A stretch of 64,000 bases of DNA from Cohnella nanjingensis (GTDB taxonomy: Bacteria > Bacillota > Bacilli > Paenibacillales > Paenibacillaceae), in the NCBI RefSeq assembly GCF_014212125.1, contig NZ_JACJVP010000021.1, positions 1-64,000 on the forward strand, in the 5' to 3' direction. Position 1 is the stretch's first letter. Each line of letters begins with the position of its first letter. A model generated the notes under the pieces. It had not been told where the DNA came from and did not search any database. It saw only the letters and a program-made list of their open reading frames with translations. The position numbers were made by a program, and so were the translations under genes. This document shows positions 1 to 9,111 of the stretch, piece by piece.

Positions 1-262
1 TTACAGCACACTCGAGCCCCGATTTCTCCGCTGTAACGATACTTTTTATCGTTACAGCACGCTCGAGCCCCGCTTTCTCCGCTGTAACGATACTTTTTAT
101 CGTTACAGCACGCCCGAGCCCCGATTTCTCCGCTGTAACGATACTATTTATCGTTACAGCATGCCCGTGCCCCGGCTTCTCCGCTATAACGATACTTTTT
201 ATCGTTACAGCATGCCTCGGACCCGCTCTGTCCGCTGTAACGATACTTTTTATCGTTACAGC
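1..262. repeat. Palindromic 51-bp repeat array 1 (left end outside window)
   Basis: Five full palindromes start at 30, 81, 132, 183 and 234, exactly 51 bp apart, with the tail of a sixth at 1-7. Each is 29 bp: arms GCTGTAACGATA and TATCGTTACAGC (perfect 12-bp inverted repeat) around a 5-nt loop, usually CTTTT on the plus strand (CTATT in the third copy; one arm substitution in the fourth). The 22-bp spacers are related to each other (core close to CGAGCCCCG, ending TTCTCC), so they are not independent. The array ends 18 bp from the stop of the minus-strand gene at 281-943. The same palindrome forms the array at 25582-26069 with a different spacer family. Function unknown. Confidence 0.95.
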
Positions 263-280
263 GGGCAAGGACGCTTCATC

Positions 281-943
281 TCAGGCCAAATATCTATAGG
301 CCGAAGCGGTCAATCGGTAACGATGAAAACGTTGCGACCCGTTTCCGCTCGATTCGACCAGCTGTTTGGCCATTAAGGAGCGAATGATTTTTCTGGCGGT
401 GATTTCACCTGCGTGCAAGCATGCGCTTGCCTCTCCCAGCGAGAAGCCGTTCGCCCGCAGCAACCCGAACCGCAATATTTCACGCTCGTAAACGGGCAGT
501 TGGAACAAACCCGAACTCGGCATGCTCGCCGCTCTACCCAACAATTCGAACACCGAGCGTTGACAGGCTTCCGGCCTCTTATCCATCTCGTCCCAACTGA
601 ACGGATAATACTTGTACCCGCGATTTCCCAGGGTTCGGATCCGCATCTTCTCGAAATCAAAACGCTCCCTCGTAATGGTCTCTCCATGTACGACATACCC
701 CTCCGCTTCAAACGCCACGCCAAGCGGTTCGTAGAAGGCGTCCACGTAAATACGCATCCCGGAGAGGCTCACCAACTCGTATTCAAGCACGAATCCTTCG
801 AACGACTTGAATACCGGCAGTAACACGGATTCGAGCATTTTCCTCGTTCCGCCCCAATCTTTCCGAAGCATCTCCAATCTCTGCCCAACTGCCGAGCGCT
901 TCTGCTCCTCCACGAATGCATCGATCTCTCTTGCGTTCACCAC
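281..943 (-). CDS. DUF559/Vsr-like nuclease-fold protein with C-terminal winged helix
   Basis: A 220-residue protein. Residues about 60-120 carry D68 in IYVDAF, then E79-A-E81-G-x3-H86, then R-F-D-F-x3-R101 and a G-Y-x-Y strand. This resembles the E-x-D/E-G-x-x-H ... D-x-x-R layout of the DUF559 branch of PD-(D/E)XK nucleases. Residues about 150-220 look like a winged helix (ANGFSLGEASACLH, then a basic helix and RYRLTASAYRYL). Start is GTG at 943, with GGAGG 10 nt upstream. The stop lies 18 bp from palindrome array 1. Nuclease assignment is by motif only; activity and target are unknown. It could equally be a non-catalytic DNA-binding protein. No partner methylase or defence gene is visible. 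Confidence 0.7.
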   Translation of the reverse strand: MVNAREIDAFVEEQKRSAVGQRLEMLRKDWGGTRKMLESVLLPVFKSFEGFVLEYELVSLSGMRIYVDAFYEPLGVAFEAEGYVVHGETITRERFDFEKMRIRTLGNRGYKYYPFSWDEMDKRPEACQRSVFELLGRAASMPSSGLFQLPVYEREILRFGLLRANGFSLGEASACLHAGEITARKIIRSLMAKQLVESSGNGSQRFHRYRLTASAYRYLA

Positions 944-975
944 ACCGCTTCCTCCGTTTCCCTCCGTTTTTAAGC

Positions 976-1017
976 AACAAAAAATGCCGCCCGTCTCCCT
1001 TCGGAGACAAGCGGCAT
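976..1017 (-). terminator. Rho-independent terminator after galU
   Basis: Stem 984-998 with 1003-1017 (GCCGCTTGTCTCC / GGAGACGGGCGGC on the minus strand) with a 4-nt loop, followed by TTTTTTGTTG. It lies just past the galU stop codon and separates the galU-ugd pair from the 281-943 gene. Confidence 0.9.
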
Positions 1018-1042
1018 GTGCTTCATGCCCTTGCGCTAAGCG

Positions 1043-1918
1043 CTATTCGCTCAACTTGCGCATCAGATAATTGCGGAACTCGTGCTTTAGATCGGGCCGC
1101 TCCAGCGCGAAGTCGACGATGGTCTTCAGGTAGCCCATCTTCTCTCCCGTGTCGTAGCGATTGCCTTCGAAGGAATACGCGTAAATCGGCTCTCGCTCGA
1201 TTAGGCGGTAGATCGCATCCGTCAATTGGATCTCGCCGCCCGCACCGGTATCCTGCGTCTCGAGCAGATCGAAGATCGCCGGCGTCAGAATGTAACGGCC
1301 CATGATGGCAATATTGGATGGAGCCCGTTCGGGCGCCGGCTTTTCTACGACCCCACGAATCCGAACGATGGAGGAGTCGAGATCCGCGCCTTCCGCGGGA
1401 TCGACGATCCCGTAGCGGGAGATCTCTTCCTGGGGCACGCGCTTCACGGCCAGCACGCTGCCTTGGACCTCATCGAAAACGTCCATCATCTGCTTCAGGC
1501 AAGGCACCTCGGATTGGACGATATCGTCCCCGAGCAGGACGGCGAACGGCTCGTCGCCGATGAACTTGCGCGCGCACCAGATGGCGTGCCCGAGTCCTTT
1601 GGCTTCTTTTTGCCGAATGTAGTGGATATCGATCAGATCGGATGCCCGCTGCACTTCGGACAACAGATCGAGCTTCCCCTTCTGAAGCAGGTTCTGCTCC
1701 AATTCGTAGTAGCTGTCAAAGTGGTCCTCGATCGCGCGTTTGCCTTTCCCCGTCACGATGATAATATCATCGATCCCGGAGGCGACGGCCTCTTCCACGA
1801 TATACTGGATACCCGGCTTATCGATGATCGGCAGCATCTCTTTGGGCATCGCTTTGGTGGCGGGCAGGAACCGGGTTCCGAGTCCGGCGGCGGGAATGAT
1901 GGCTTTGCGAATCTTCAT
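1043..1918 (-). CDS. galU: UTP-glucose-1-phosphate uridylyltransferase
   Basis: A 291-residue cytosolic enzyme that makes UDP-glucose from glucose-1-phosphate and UTP. The N-terminus [19 protein letters not shown] is the nucleotide-binding signature. [19 protein letters not shown] and EIQLTDAI are typical of bacterial GalU, and the length is normal. Start ATG 1918 follows GAGAGGATGCACCTGC. The gene lies 21 bp downstream of a UDP-glucose dehydrogenase on the same strand, so the pair should produce UDP-glucuronate for surface polymers. A strong terminator follows. Confidence 0.95.
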   Translation of the reverse strand: MKIRKAIIPAAGLGTRFLPATKAMPKEMLPIIDKPGIQYIVEEAVASGIDDIIIVTGKGKRAIEDHFDSYYELEQNLLQKGKLDLLSEVQRASDLIDIHYIRQKEAKGLGHAIWCARKFIGDEPFAVLLGDDIVQSEVPCLKQMMDVFDEVQGSVLAVKRVPQEEISRYGIVDPAEGADLDSSIVRIRGVVEKPAPERAPSNIAIMGRYILTPAIFDLLETQDTGAGGEIQLTDAIYRLIEREPIYAYSFEGNRYDTGEKMGYLKTIVDFALERPDLKHEFRNYLMRKLSE

Positions 1919-1939
1919 GCAGGTGCATCCTCTCTCTAT

Positions 1940-3304
1940 TTAAGCATTCTCGGCAAGCCGCATCGGATGAACCGGCTGCGGCTCCGCCGGCGTAGCCGGC
2001 AGGCGGCCGACGCCGATGCAGACGATGCCTTGCGCATTGAGCGCTGCTGCGTCTAACGCATTACGTCCATCTAATATTATAGGACGGTTCATCCAGTTTT
2101 TGTAGTCTTCGGCGGGAATTTTCCGAAACTCCGGCCATTCCGTGACCAGAATGGCCGCATCGGCGCCGGTCAGCGCTTCCTCGGCGGAATCGCATAACTG
2201 TACGGCGCTCGGGAGCGCATGCCGAATCGCTGGCGCGCCCGCCGCGGGATCGTACGCCGTGAGCGTAATGCCCGGATGGCGGCGCAGCAGCTCCGCGATC
2301 AGCCGCAGCGACGGCGCCTCGCGCAGATCCTCGGAGCCGGGCTTAAAGGTTAGCCCGAGCAGCGCCACCTTGCGCCGCGAAGGACCCGAGAGCGCGGCCT
2401 CCAGCTTGCGCACCATGCGCAGCGGCAGCATCGCGTTCGCGCGAATCGCGGCCGAGACGAGCGTCTGCGGCGCGCCCGCCTCGTCCGCGAGGCGCACGAG
2501 CGCGCGCGCGTCCTTCGGCAGGCAGGAGCCGCCGAAGCCGAGGCCTGCGCCCAGGTAGTGCGGCCCGATCCGCGGATCGAGGCCGATCAGCTGCGCGACG
2601 GCCGGATAGTCGGCGCCGGTCTGCTCCGCCAGCGCCGCCAGCTCGTTGGCGAACGAGATCTTCAACGCCAGATGCGCGTTGGCCGCCATCTTGGACAGCT
2701 CGGCGCTGCGGCGATCGGCGTGCACGATCGGACCCGGCAGACGCTGATGCAGCAGATCGAGGCGCTCGGCTGCTTCCGAAGACGCCGTGCCGATTACGAT
2801 GCGGGCCGGCTCGAAGAAGTCCCGCACGGCATAGCCTTCCCGCAGAAATGCGGGCAAGGAAGCGACGTCGACCCCGCAGTGCGCCGGGAGACGGGCGCGA
2901 AGGCGCGCTTCCAGGCGCTCCGCCGTGCCGACCGGGACGGTGCTTAAGATCCCAACGATTCGACGGGTGCCGTCCGACCACTCGCCGAGCTTGTCGGCTG
3001 CCGCCCATAGCGGAGCGAGCTGAAGCTGGCCATCGTCCGCGGATGGCGTATTTACCGCCAGGAACACCATCTCGGCGTTCCGCATGATCTCCTCCGGCTC
3101 CTCGCCGAATCGCAGCCTTCCCGCCGACACGTTGCGCTGCACGATCGGCTCCAGGCTAGGCTCGCGATAAGGCACGATCCCCCGCGCCAGCAATCCGATC
3201 GTTCCGGCGTCGCTGTCGCAGCATACGACCCGATGTCCCAACTCCGCAAAGCCCGCCGCCGTCATCAAACCGACGAGACCGGCCCCCACTACCGCCAACT
3301 TCAT
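1940..3304 (-). CDS. UDP-glucose 6-dehydrogenase (first of two)
   Basis: Oxidises UDP-glucose to UDP-glucuronate with NAD. N-terminal Rossmann fold KLAVVGAGLVGLMTA with acidic D30 at the end of beta-2; catalytic cysteine C261 in GFGGSCLPKD; C-terminal UDP-binding domain with GLTFKPGSEDLREAPS. A start at 3313 is possible, but there GAGGAGG abuts the ATG. The ATG at 3304 has GGAGG 9 nt upstream and gives the usual MKLAVVGAG start, so I chose it. Operonic with galU. It is clearly diverged from the second dehydrogenase at 58666-60006, which sits in a polysaccharide operon. Confidence 0.93.
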   Translation of the reverse strand: MKLAVVGAGLVGLMTAAGFAELGHRVVCCDSDAGTIGLLARGIVPYREPSLEPIVQRNVSAGRLRFGEEPEEIMRNAEMVFLAVNTPSADDGQLQLAPLWAAADKLGEWSDGTRRIVGILSTVPVGTAERLEARLRARLPAHCGVDVASLPAFLREGYAVRDFFEPARIVIGTASSEAAERLDLLHQRLPGPIVHADRRSAELSKMAANAHLALKISFANELAALAEQTGADYPAVAQLIGLDPRIGPHYLGAGLGFGGSCLPKDARALVRLADEAGAPQTLVSAAIRANAMLPLRMVRKLEAALSGPSRRKVALLGLTFKPGSEDLREAPSLRLIAELLRRHPGITLTAYDPAAGAPAIRHALPSAVQLCDSAEEALTGADAAILVTEWPEFRKIPAEDYKNWMNRPIILDGRNALDAAALNAQGIVCIGVGRLPATPAEPQPVHPMRLAENA

Positions 3305-3471
3305 GCGCCTCATCCTCCTCGCGATGAACAGAATCGTGAACTCGATTTTACCATCGGGGCAACAAGGGATTTACCGGTTTATGTAAACCCGGCGTAAATT
3401 TTTGCGCACGGACGCGTTAACGAGGAAGGAAATTAATAAAAGTCCAAACCGAAAACACGGCTCGCCGGCCA

Positions 3472-3511
3472 TAAGAAAAGCCGCCTTGCGGTTCTTCCCG
3501 CAAGACGGCCA
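3472..3511 (-). terminator. Rho-independent terminator downstream of the U32 gene
   Basis: On the minus strand GCCGTCTTGCGG pairs with CCGCAAGGCGGC across a 6-nt loop (GAAGAA), followed by TTTTCTT. It lies about 175 bp past the U32 gene stop. The 5' arm is one of three repeated copies. Confidence 0.8.
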
Positions 3512-3601
3512 ACGACCATTCGGATATTCACCATGCTTCCGCAAGACGGCCAACGATCGTTTGGACCAATCCCTTATGCATACCCGCAAGACGGACAACG
3601 A
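3498..3601. repeat. Three direct repeats of an 18-bp terminator arm
   Basis: CCGCAAGACGGCCAACGA occurs at 3498-3515, 3539-3556 and 3584-3601 (last copy with one change), 41 and 45 bp apart. The leftmost copy supplies the 5' arm of the minus-strand terminator. The other two lie upstream of it in the transcript and could pair with the same 3' arm. Confidence 0.85.
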
Positions 3602-3685
3602 TCCTTGTTGACGATCACGCGCACGTTTCCTCACAGCGCAGAACAATCGTTTTGACGTTCCGCACGGGTTGCCTGATCCTACTCC

Positions 3686-6202
3686 CTACTTCACCAGTTG
3701 CCCGCGCGTGACGCCGAGCTGATTGATCGCCTTCAGCTTGCGCCAGACCTCGGTGCCGCTGATGCGGCCTTCCATCGCGGCGCGGTAGAGCGACAGCACT
3801 TCGCGCACCTTGTCCGCGTCTTCCTCGAGGAATTCCACCCGGTAGGAAGGAACGCCAAGCTCTTGGAAAGTCTGCAGGTACTCGGCGCCCGACTGCTCGA
3901 TGGCGTTGTAGACGGTGTTCCGGCAGCCCTCGTCCACCCGGACCGGATGCGACATGCCGATGCGGTCCTGCAAGGAGGCGCGGTGCTCTTCGCACGGCCG
4001 CCCGCAGTTCGTGTAGTCCGTGCCTTCGCTCATGAACGTGCAATAGACGCAATGCTCCGTATGGAACATCGGCATATGCTGATGGATGACCAGTTCCAGG
4101 CGCGACGTATCGGCGCGGCGGAGCATGTCGACCATCTGTTGAATGTTCAGGTCATAAGATGGCGTAACCCAATCGAGGCCGGCTTCCCGGAACAGCTCGA
4201 TCGTCTTGTGGTTCGCCACGTTCAGCGAGAAGTCGCCGATGAGCGTCGGGTGCGCCTCGCCCGGATGCTCCATCCGCTCCTTCAAATAGAAGTAAAGGGC
4301 GCCGGTATTGCGCACGAGCACCGCGTCCGGCTTCAGCTTCAGGATATTACGGTGGTAGCCGTTTTCTCCGGGCATGTGGATGCGCGGCGTAACGAGGGCG
4401 ATCGGCTTGCCCGCTTCGCGGCAGACGGCGATCGCGTCCGGGAACTGCTTGATAAACTCGAAGTCGGCGTAGATCATCGCGACATCGGTGCCGACCGCGG
4501 CCTTAACCTGCTCTAGCGTCCGGCAGAGCGCGGTCAGCTTGCCGCCTCCGGCCAGCTGCGGAGCGGCAGATGCCGGCGCGTCCGCGTAGACGTCCGCTTC
4601 GCGCTTCACGTAGACCGGCGGCTGCTCCCGCATCAGGTCGAGCTGCTCGACGGCGTCGCGGCGCATGCGATTCAGCTCGCTTTTCGGGACGATGACTTCG
4701 CCATCAAGCGCCACCGTAAGCTGGTCCAAACGGAACAGCGATCCGCCGAGGCGGCCAAGCTGCTCTTCGAGCACTTCCGGACCGAGCGGCCGGCGTTCCG
4801 CCCGCTCCAGCGCCATCTCCGATTGGACAACGACGGTCGTCCCCTTCCGGACGTCGGTCCAGATCGTGCGCAGCGGGGCGCCTTCGCGGCCTTCGACCGT
4901 CACCGCGAGCGGGAACGTGCGGTACGGCTTCTCCGTCTCGAACGTGCTCCGCAGACGGCGGTCGAGCGCAGGATCGCTCGTCTTCCAGACGCGGTCGCCT
5001 TCATGCACCCGCAGCAGATCCACGTCGTTGCGGCCCATCACGATCTCGATGCGCTCGCCTTCCGGGACTTCCCCCTCCAGCTTCGAGCCGCTTCGGCGCA
5101 GGTCGTAGACGCGGCCGCCCTCTTCCTTCTTCGTCGGATCGCCGGCGTCGAACACGAGGCCGTCGCCCCGCTTCAGCGGCGCCTCCAGCACGCAGACGAT
5201 GCTGTCCCGCAGCACCTTCTCCACCCGGCCGAGGTAGACGCCCCGGCTCTTCGGGAATGTCCCTTCCACGAGCTTCTTGTTGTTCGTGCCTTCCAGGAAG
5301 CCGTGCGTGAAGCCCCGCGAGAAGCTCTGCTGCAGCTCGCGCACTTCCTCCGTCGTCGGTTCGGATTCATCGCCTGCGAAGTACTTGTCGATCGCGCGGC
5401 GGTATTTGCTCACGACGTTCGCCACGTACTCCGGGCTCTTCAGCCGGCCTTCGATCTTGAACGACGTGACGCCCGCTTCGATCAGCTCCGGCATCAGGTC
5501 GAGCGCCGCGAGATCCTTCGGCGACAGCAGATAGGCGATATCGCCCATCGGCTTCTGTACGCCATCGACCATAAGATCGTACGGGAGGCGGCAGGCTTGC
5601 GCGCACTCGCCGCGGTTGGCCGAACGACCGCCCCACATCTCGGAGGTGAGGCATTGGCCCGAATACGAGACGCAGAGCGCGCCGTGCACGAACACTTCCA
5701 TCGGCAGCTTCGCCTGTTCGCCGATCTTCTGAATCTGCTTCAGATTGTTCTCCCGACCCAGCACGACCCGCTCGAGCCCGAACGGCTTCGTGAATTCGAC
5801 CGCTTCCGGCGAAGTGATCGTCATCTGCGTCGACCCGTGGATCGGGAAGTCCGGCGAGATCTCGCGGATCATCTTCACCAGCCCCAGATCCTGTACGATA
5901 ACGGCGTCTACGCCCGCGTCGATGCAGGCCTCGACCAGTTCCTTCGCGCCGAACAGCTCCTCCTCGAACACCAGGATGTTAAAGGTAAGGAACCCTCTGA
6001 CTCCGTAACGGTGCAAGAAAGCCATAATCTCCGGGAGCTCTTCCATCCGGAAATTGTTCGCGCGGGCCCGGGCGTTGAATTTCTCCACGCCGAAAAAGAT
6101 CGCGTCCGCGCCGTTGGCGACGGCAGCCCGCATACAATCCCAATCTCCGGCAGGCGCCAGCAATTCGATATCTTCACGCCGCACGGCGGCTTTGTTCGTC
6201 AT
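3686..6202 (-). CDS. U32-family protein (RlhA/TrhP-like RNA hydroxylase family)
   Basis: About 838 residues. The N-terminal U32 region starts IELLAPAGDWDCMRAAVANGADAIFFG; then VFVHGALCVSYSGQC...GECAQACRLPYDL; a long middle region matches the U32-associated DUF3656-type segment; the C-terminal half has a second TIM-like region with EHCVYC, NCGRPC and EGCRNTVYN cysteine motifs. Family members of known function are tRNA (TrhP) or 23S rRNA (RlhA) hydroxylation factors; others are still called peptidases. The cysteine set suggests an Fe-S cluster (inference). The frame is open to a TTG at 6241, but the ATG at 6202 has GGAGG 11 nt upstream and gives a normal N-terminus. The YrrM-type methyltransferase common beside this family is absent. 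Confidence 0.85.
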   Translation of the reverse strand: MTNKAAVRREDIELLAPAGDWDCMRAAVANGADAIFFGVEKFNARARANNFRMEELPEIMAFLHRYGVRGFLTFNILVFEEELFGAKELVEACIDAGVDAVIVQDLGLVKMIREISPDFPIHGSTQMTITSPEAVEFTKPFGLERVVLGRENNLKQIQKIGEQAKLPMEVFVHGALCVSYSGQCLTSEMWGGRSANRGECAQACRLPYDLMVDGVQKPMGDIAYLLSPKDLAALDLMPELIEAGVTSFKIEGRLKSPEYVANVVSKYRRAIDKYFAGDESEPTTEEVRELQQSFSRGFTHGFLEGTNNKKLVEGTFPKSRGVYLGRVEKVLRDSIVCVLEAPLKRGDGLVFDAGDPTKKEEGGRVYDLRRSGSKLEGEVPEGERIEIVMGRNDVDLLRVHEGDRVWKTSDPALDRRLRSTFETEKPYRTFPLAVTVEGREGAPLRTIWTDVRKGTTVVVQSEMALERAERRPLGPEVLEEQLGRLGGSLFRLDQLTVALDGEVIVPKSELNRMRRDAVEQLDLMREQPPVYVKREADVYADAPASAAPQLAGGGKLTALCRTLEQVKAAVGTDVAMIYADFEFIKQFPDAIAVCREAGKPIALVTPRIHMPGENGYHRNILKLKPDAVLVRNTGALYFYLKERMEHPGEAHPTLIGDFSLNVANHKTIELFREAGLDWVTPSYDLNIQQMVDMLRRADTSRLELVIHQHMPMFHTEHCVYCTFMSEGTDYTNCGRPCEEHRASLQDRIGMSHPVRVDEGCRNTVYNAIEQSGAEYLQTFQELGVPSYRVEFLEEDADKVREVLSLYRAAMEGRISGTEVWRKLKAINQLGVTRGQLVK

Positions 6203-6468
6203 TTCTTCGGTAACCTCCATACCGCCGCGACGGGCGGTCAACTCCCTTCAGTATAGCAAACCCCGCGCCCGTAGGCCAAAGGCAAAAAAGCCCGGCGCTC
6301 AATGCGCGCGCAGGCTAGGAGAACGGAGCGGAGCATCTACCCGTAATGAAGCCGGAATATGGATCGTACGCCGACTGCAACCGACCATGTTAGTTGCCAA
6401 CATCACGCCGCGCCGGAGTAGATTTTCGGTATGGCCGCGCAAAGTGAGCCGCCTCCCTGACCGAGAAG

Positions 6469-6485
6469 TTGCGATAGCATCGCAA
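6469..6485. repeat. Short perfect inverted repeat
   Basis: TTGCGAT-AGC-ATCGCAA has 7-bp arms with a 3-nt centre, 16 bp past the stop of the response regulator at 6501. There is no U-tract, so it is at best a weak 3' hairpin or an operator. The rest of 6203-6500 shows nothing recognisable. Confidence 0.4.
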
Positions 6486-6500
6486 TAGGATCCCTTAAGC

Positions 6501-8144
6501 TTAGGCTTGTTCGAATTGATCTTTCCGGTACCCCTTGGGACTGAGCCCCGTCATCCGCTTGAACAGCCGGCTGAAGTGTTCGGGGTTCGCGTAGCCGACG
6601 CGTTCGGACACGTCCGCGATCCGGACGCCTTGACCGAGCAGCCGCTTCGCTTCCTCGATGCGCAGCGTCGTTAAATAGTGCAGGAAGTTGCTGCCTACCT
6701 CTTTGGCGAACTGCTTGCTCAAGTAGCTCTCGCTGACCCCCGCCAGCTCGCTCACGCGCGACTGGTTGATCTCTTCGCGGTAGTGCGCGTCCAGCCAGCT
6801 CTTCGCGAACGCGATCGGTTCGCTGTAGCGGGCGCCGGGCTTGCTTGCCGACTCGTTTACGATCGCGTAGATGCCGGCCACGATCCGTTCGACTGCGAGC
6901 AGCGCTTCCTCCAGCGTCTTGCAGGGGCGGATGACGTCACTCGGCTCGCTGTAGCCGGCGCCGAGCTCCTCCCAACGCCGCCCCCGCGCGTACAGGAACG
7001 ATCCCAGCTCCCACAGCATGTCGACGAGGAAGGCTTGGGTCGCCGCGGGCCGCTGCGCCTTCGACGCGGCCAACGTCTGCCGGAGCTGCCGGAATGGAGA
7101 GGCCCAAGCCGCTCCATCGGCATGCTTCAGGGCGCGCATCACCGCTTCGCGGCTTCCGCTCGCCCGTTCCTGCCAGCTCCCGTCCCGCTCTTCCCCTGTG
7201 GCGATGAGGCTGCCGTAAGCATCGTGACTAAGCAGCTTGCCGTAGCCCTCGTAGTAGCGAAGCTCGGCCAGCCGCTGCGCTTGCGCGTACATCCGGTGCC
7301 ACTGCTTCACGCCTTGGCCTTGCCCGCTAATGCCGATCGCCGTCTCGACGTTGGCGTAACTGGCGAGCCGCGCCATCACCGTCATCAAGAGAGCGTGCAG
7401 CTTCTCCCGAAGCCCCGCCGAGCTCCGGTCCTCGGGGAACGAGAAGAGCAGCGCGTACGCGCCGTCGCCCATCCGGCAGACCGAGTGGCAAGCCCCCGCG
7501 GATACGAGCACCGACTCGACCGTTTGCCGGACGAAGCCTTGCCGTTCCGCTTCATTCGCCGCGTCGGCGAGCTGCAGCACGGCGACCGACAGGTTCGACG
7601 TCCAGAGCGTCCCTTCCGACAGAAGCTGCTCGAAGTCTCCCTTGGCCTGTTCCGGATCCGTCGTCAGCAGCCACCGCAGCCAATCTTCGCGCTGCTGCCG
7701 TTGGTTCTCGTCATCGCTCGCTTCCCGCCGCGCCGTTCCCGAAGCCGTGGCCGTGCCGGCAAGCGCGGACAGCGCCTTGCGCATCACCGGGAGGATGTGC
7801 TCCTCGTCCATGTCCGCCTTTACGATATAATCGAACGCGCCCAATACGAAGGCTTCGCGAACGTAGGCATAGTTGCCGTAGGCGCTCAGCACGATCGGCA
7901 GCGGACGACGGGACAGCGCCGCCTCTTCCGCGCATCTGCGCAGCAGCTCGATGCCGCCCATACGCGGCATTTCGATGTCGACCAGCAGCAGATCGGCGCC
8001 GCCCATCGCAAGAAGAAGGCCGAGTGCCTCTTCTCCGTCTCCGGCTTCGCCAACCACGCGAATGCCCAGGGACGGCCAATCGATCATGCGGTGAAGCGCC
8101 AGGCGCACGAGCGGCTCGTCGTCTACGATCACTAACGTATACAT
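6501..8144 (-). CDS. AraC-type response regulator (YesN family)
   Basis: A 547-residue cytosolic transcription regulator. N-terminal receiver domain MYTLVIVDDEPLVRLALHRMIDW with phospho-acceptor D56 in LLVDIEMPRMGG and the conserved lysine in FDYIVKAD. A long middle region follows, then a C-terminal AraC helix-turn-helix pair: SRVSELAGVSESYLSKQFAKEVG and IADVSERVGYANPEHFSRLFKRMTGLSP. It is the last gene of the minus-strand set kinase / binding protein / two permeases / regulator, so the kinase at 11557-13353 is its probable partner and the ABC importer its probable target. Confidence 0.93.
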   Translation of the reverse strand: MYTLVIVDDEPLVRLALHRMIDWPSLGIRVVGEAGDGEEALGLLLAMGGADLLLVDIEMPRMGGIELLRRCAEEAALSRRPLPIVLSAYGNYAYVREAFVLGAFDYIVKADMDEEHILPVMRKALSALAGTATASGTARREASDDENQRQQREDWLRWLLTTDPEQAKGDFEQLLSEGTLWTSNLSVAVLQLADAANEAERQGFVRQTVESVLVSAGACHSVCRMGDGAYALLFSFPEDRSSAGLREKLHALLMTVMARLASYANVETAIGISGQGQGVKQWHRMYAQAQRLAELRYYEGYGKLLSHDAYGSLIATGEERDGSWQERASGSREAVMRALKHADGAAWASPFRQLRQTLAASKAQRPAATQAFLVDMLWELGSFLYARGRRWEELGAGYSEPSDVIRPCKTLEEALLAVERIVAGIYAIVNESASKPGARYSEPIAFAKSWLDAHYREEINQSRVSELAGVSESYLSKQFAKEVGSNFLHYLTTLRIEEAKRLLGQGVRIADVSERVGYANPEHFSRLFKRMTGLSPKGYRKDQFEQA

Positions 8145-8255
8145 CGCTTGTCGCCTCCCGTCTCTCGTTCTTTAGGCCGCTCGCCTGCGATGCATCGCCG
8201 TTCGCGCGTTCATGCGACCCGCATTTCCGAGGCCCCGCGGCAGTCCCCTTTCCGC

Positions 8256-9110
8256 CTACCCTTTGATCGCCCCGTCCATCAGTCCCTTGAAGATCAACCG
8301 CTGGAACAGGATATAGATCAAGGCGCTAGGCAGCAAGACGAGGACGATGCCCGCGCAGAGCGCCGTCAGGTCGGATGTCCGGTCCCCGACGAACGACATG
8401 AGCGCGGTCGGCAGCGTGGCGAGCTTTTTGCTCGGCATATAGAGCATTTGCACGTAAATATCGTTCATGATCGCGACGCTCTTCAGGATCGCCAGCGTCG
8501 CCGTGGCCGGCAGCAGCAGCGGGAAGACGATCGACCGGAAGATCCGGAAGTAAGACGCCCCGTCGAGCATCGCGCTCTCGTCGAGCTGCTCGGAGATTTT
8601 GCGCAGGAACTGGGTGTAGATATAGATCTGCATGATGTCCGTGCCGACGTAGATCAGCAGCGGTCCGTACAACGTATTATACAGGTTCATGCCGTGAATG
8701 AGCTGGAAACGCGCGATCTCCGTCGTATAGGACGGGATCATCATCGCCAGCATGAAGAGCGCCAGGATCGCTTTCTTCAGGCGGAAGTCGAACCGGTTCA
8801 CGATATACGCGGTCATCGTCCCGAGCACCGCGTTGCCGGCCATGCTCGCGGCGACCAGGATCGCCGTGTTGGTCAGGCCGCGCAGCATGTTGCCTTCCTT
8901 GTACGCCGTGACGTAGTTGTCGAAGTTCAGGAGATTGGCCGGCCAGGAGAACGGCGACGTGTCGGCCAGCTCCGCGTTGGTCTTGAACGAGCCGAACAGG
9001 ACGAGCAGGATCGGCACGAAGACGAGCACGGCCATGACGGCGAAGAAGACGTAATATACGGCGCTCCCCAGCCAGCGGCGGTTGTTCGGCGCTGCGGTTG
9101 CAAGTTCCAT
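8256..9110 (-). CDS. Carbohydrate ABC transporter permease (MalG type)
   Basis: Inner-membrane permease of about 284 residues with six predicted helices. The EAA loop is around ESAMLDGASYFRIFRSIVFPLLLPA and the C-terminus is LMDGAIKG, typical of MalG-type sugar permeases. Two starts are possible: GTG 9122, overlapping the upstream permease, or ATG 9110, one base after that gene's TGA with AGGAG 11 nt upstream. I list the ATG. No ATPase is encoded nearby, as is usual for Firmicutes sugar importers that share MsmX-type ATPases (inference). Confidence 0.9.
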   Translation of the reverse strand: MELATAAPNNRRWLGSAVYYVFFAVMAVLVFVPILLVLFGSFKTNAELADTSPFSWPANLLNFDNYVTAYKEGNMLRGLTNTAILVAASMAGNAVLGTMTAYIVNRFDFRLKKAILALFMLAMMIPSYTTEIARFQLIHGMNLYNTLYGPLLIYVGTDIMQIYIYTQFLRKISEQLDESAMLDGASYFRIFRSIVFPLLLPATATLAILKSVAIMNDIYVQMLYMPSKKLATLPTALMSFVGDRTSDLTALCAGIVLVLLPSALIYILFQRLIFKGLMDGAIKG

Positions 9111-9111
9111 C

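Larger units (their letters stand above)
3305..3685. other. Intergenic region with direct repeats and a terminator
   Basis: Lies between the ugd start and the U32 gene stop, both on the minus strand. It holds the terminator at 3472-3511 and three 18-bp direct repeats at 3498, 3539 and 3584, described separately. The open frames across it look accidental. No convincing promoter for ugd was pinned down. Confidence 0.6.

Noticed and set aside
161..376. Reading frames over the arrays (161-376, 25662-26087 plus; 24469-25770 minus) as repeat proteins
   Set aside because: They arise from a 51-bp period without stops; none has a ribosome-binding site, and they run into other genes.
3371..3646. 91-residue frame over the direct repeats
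   Set aside because: Coding potential comes from the repeats and terminator; no start signal.
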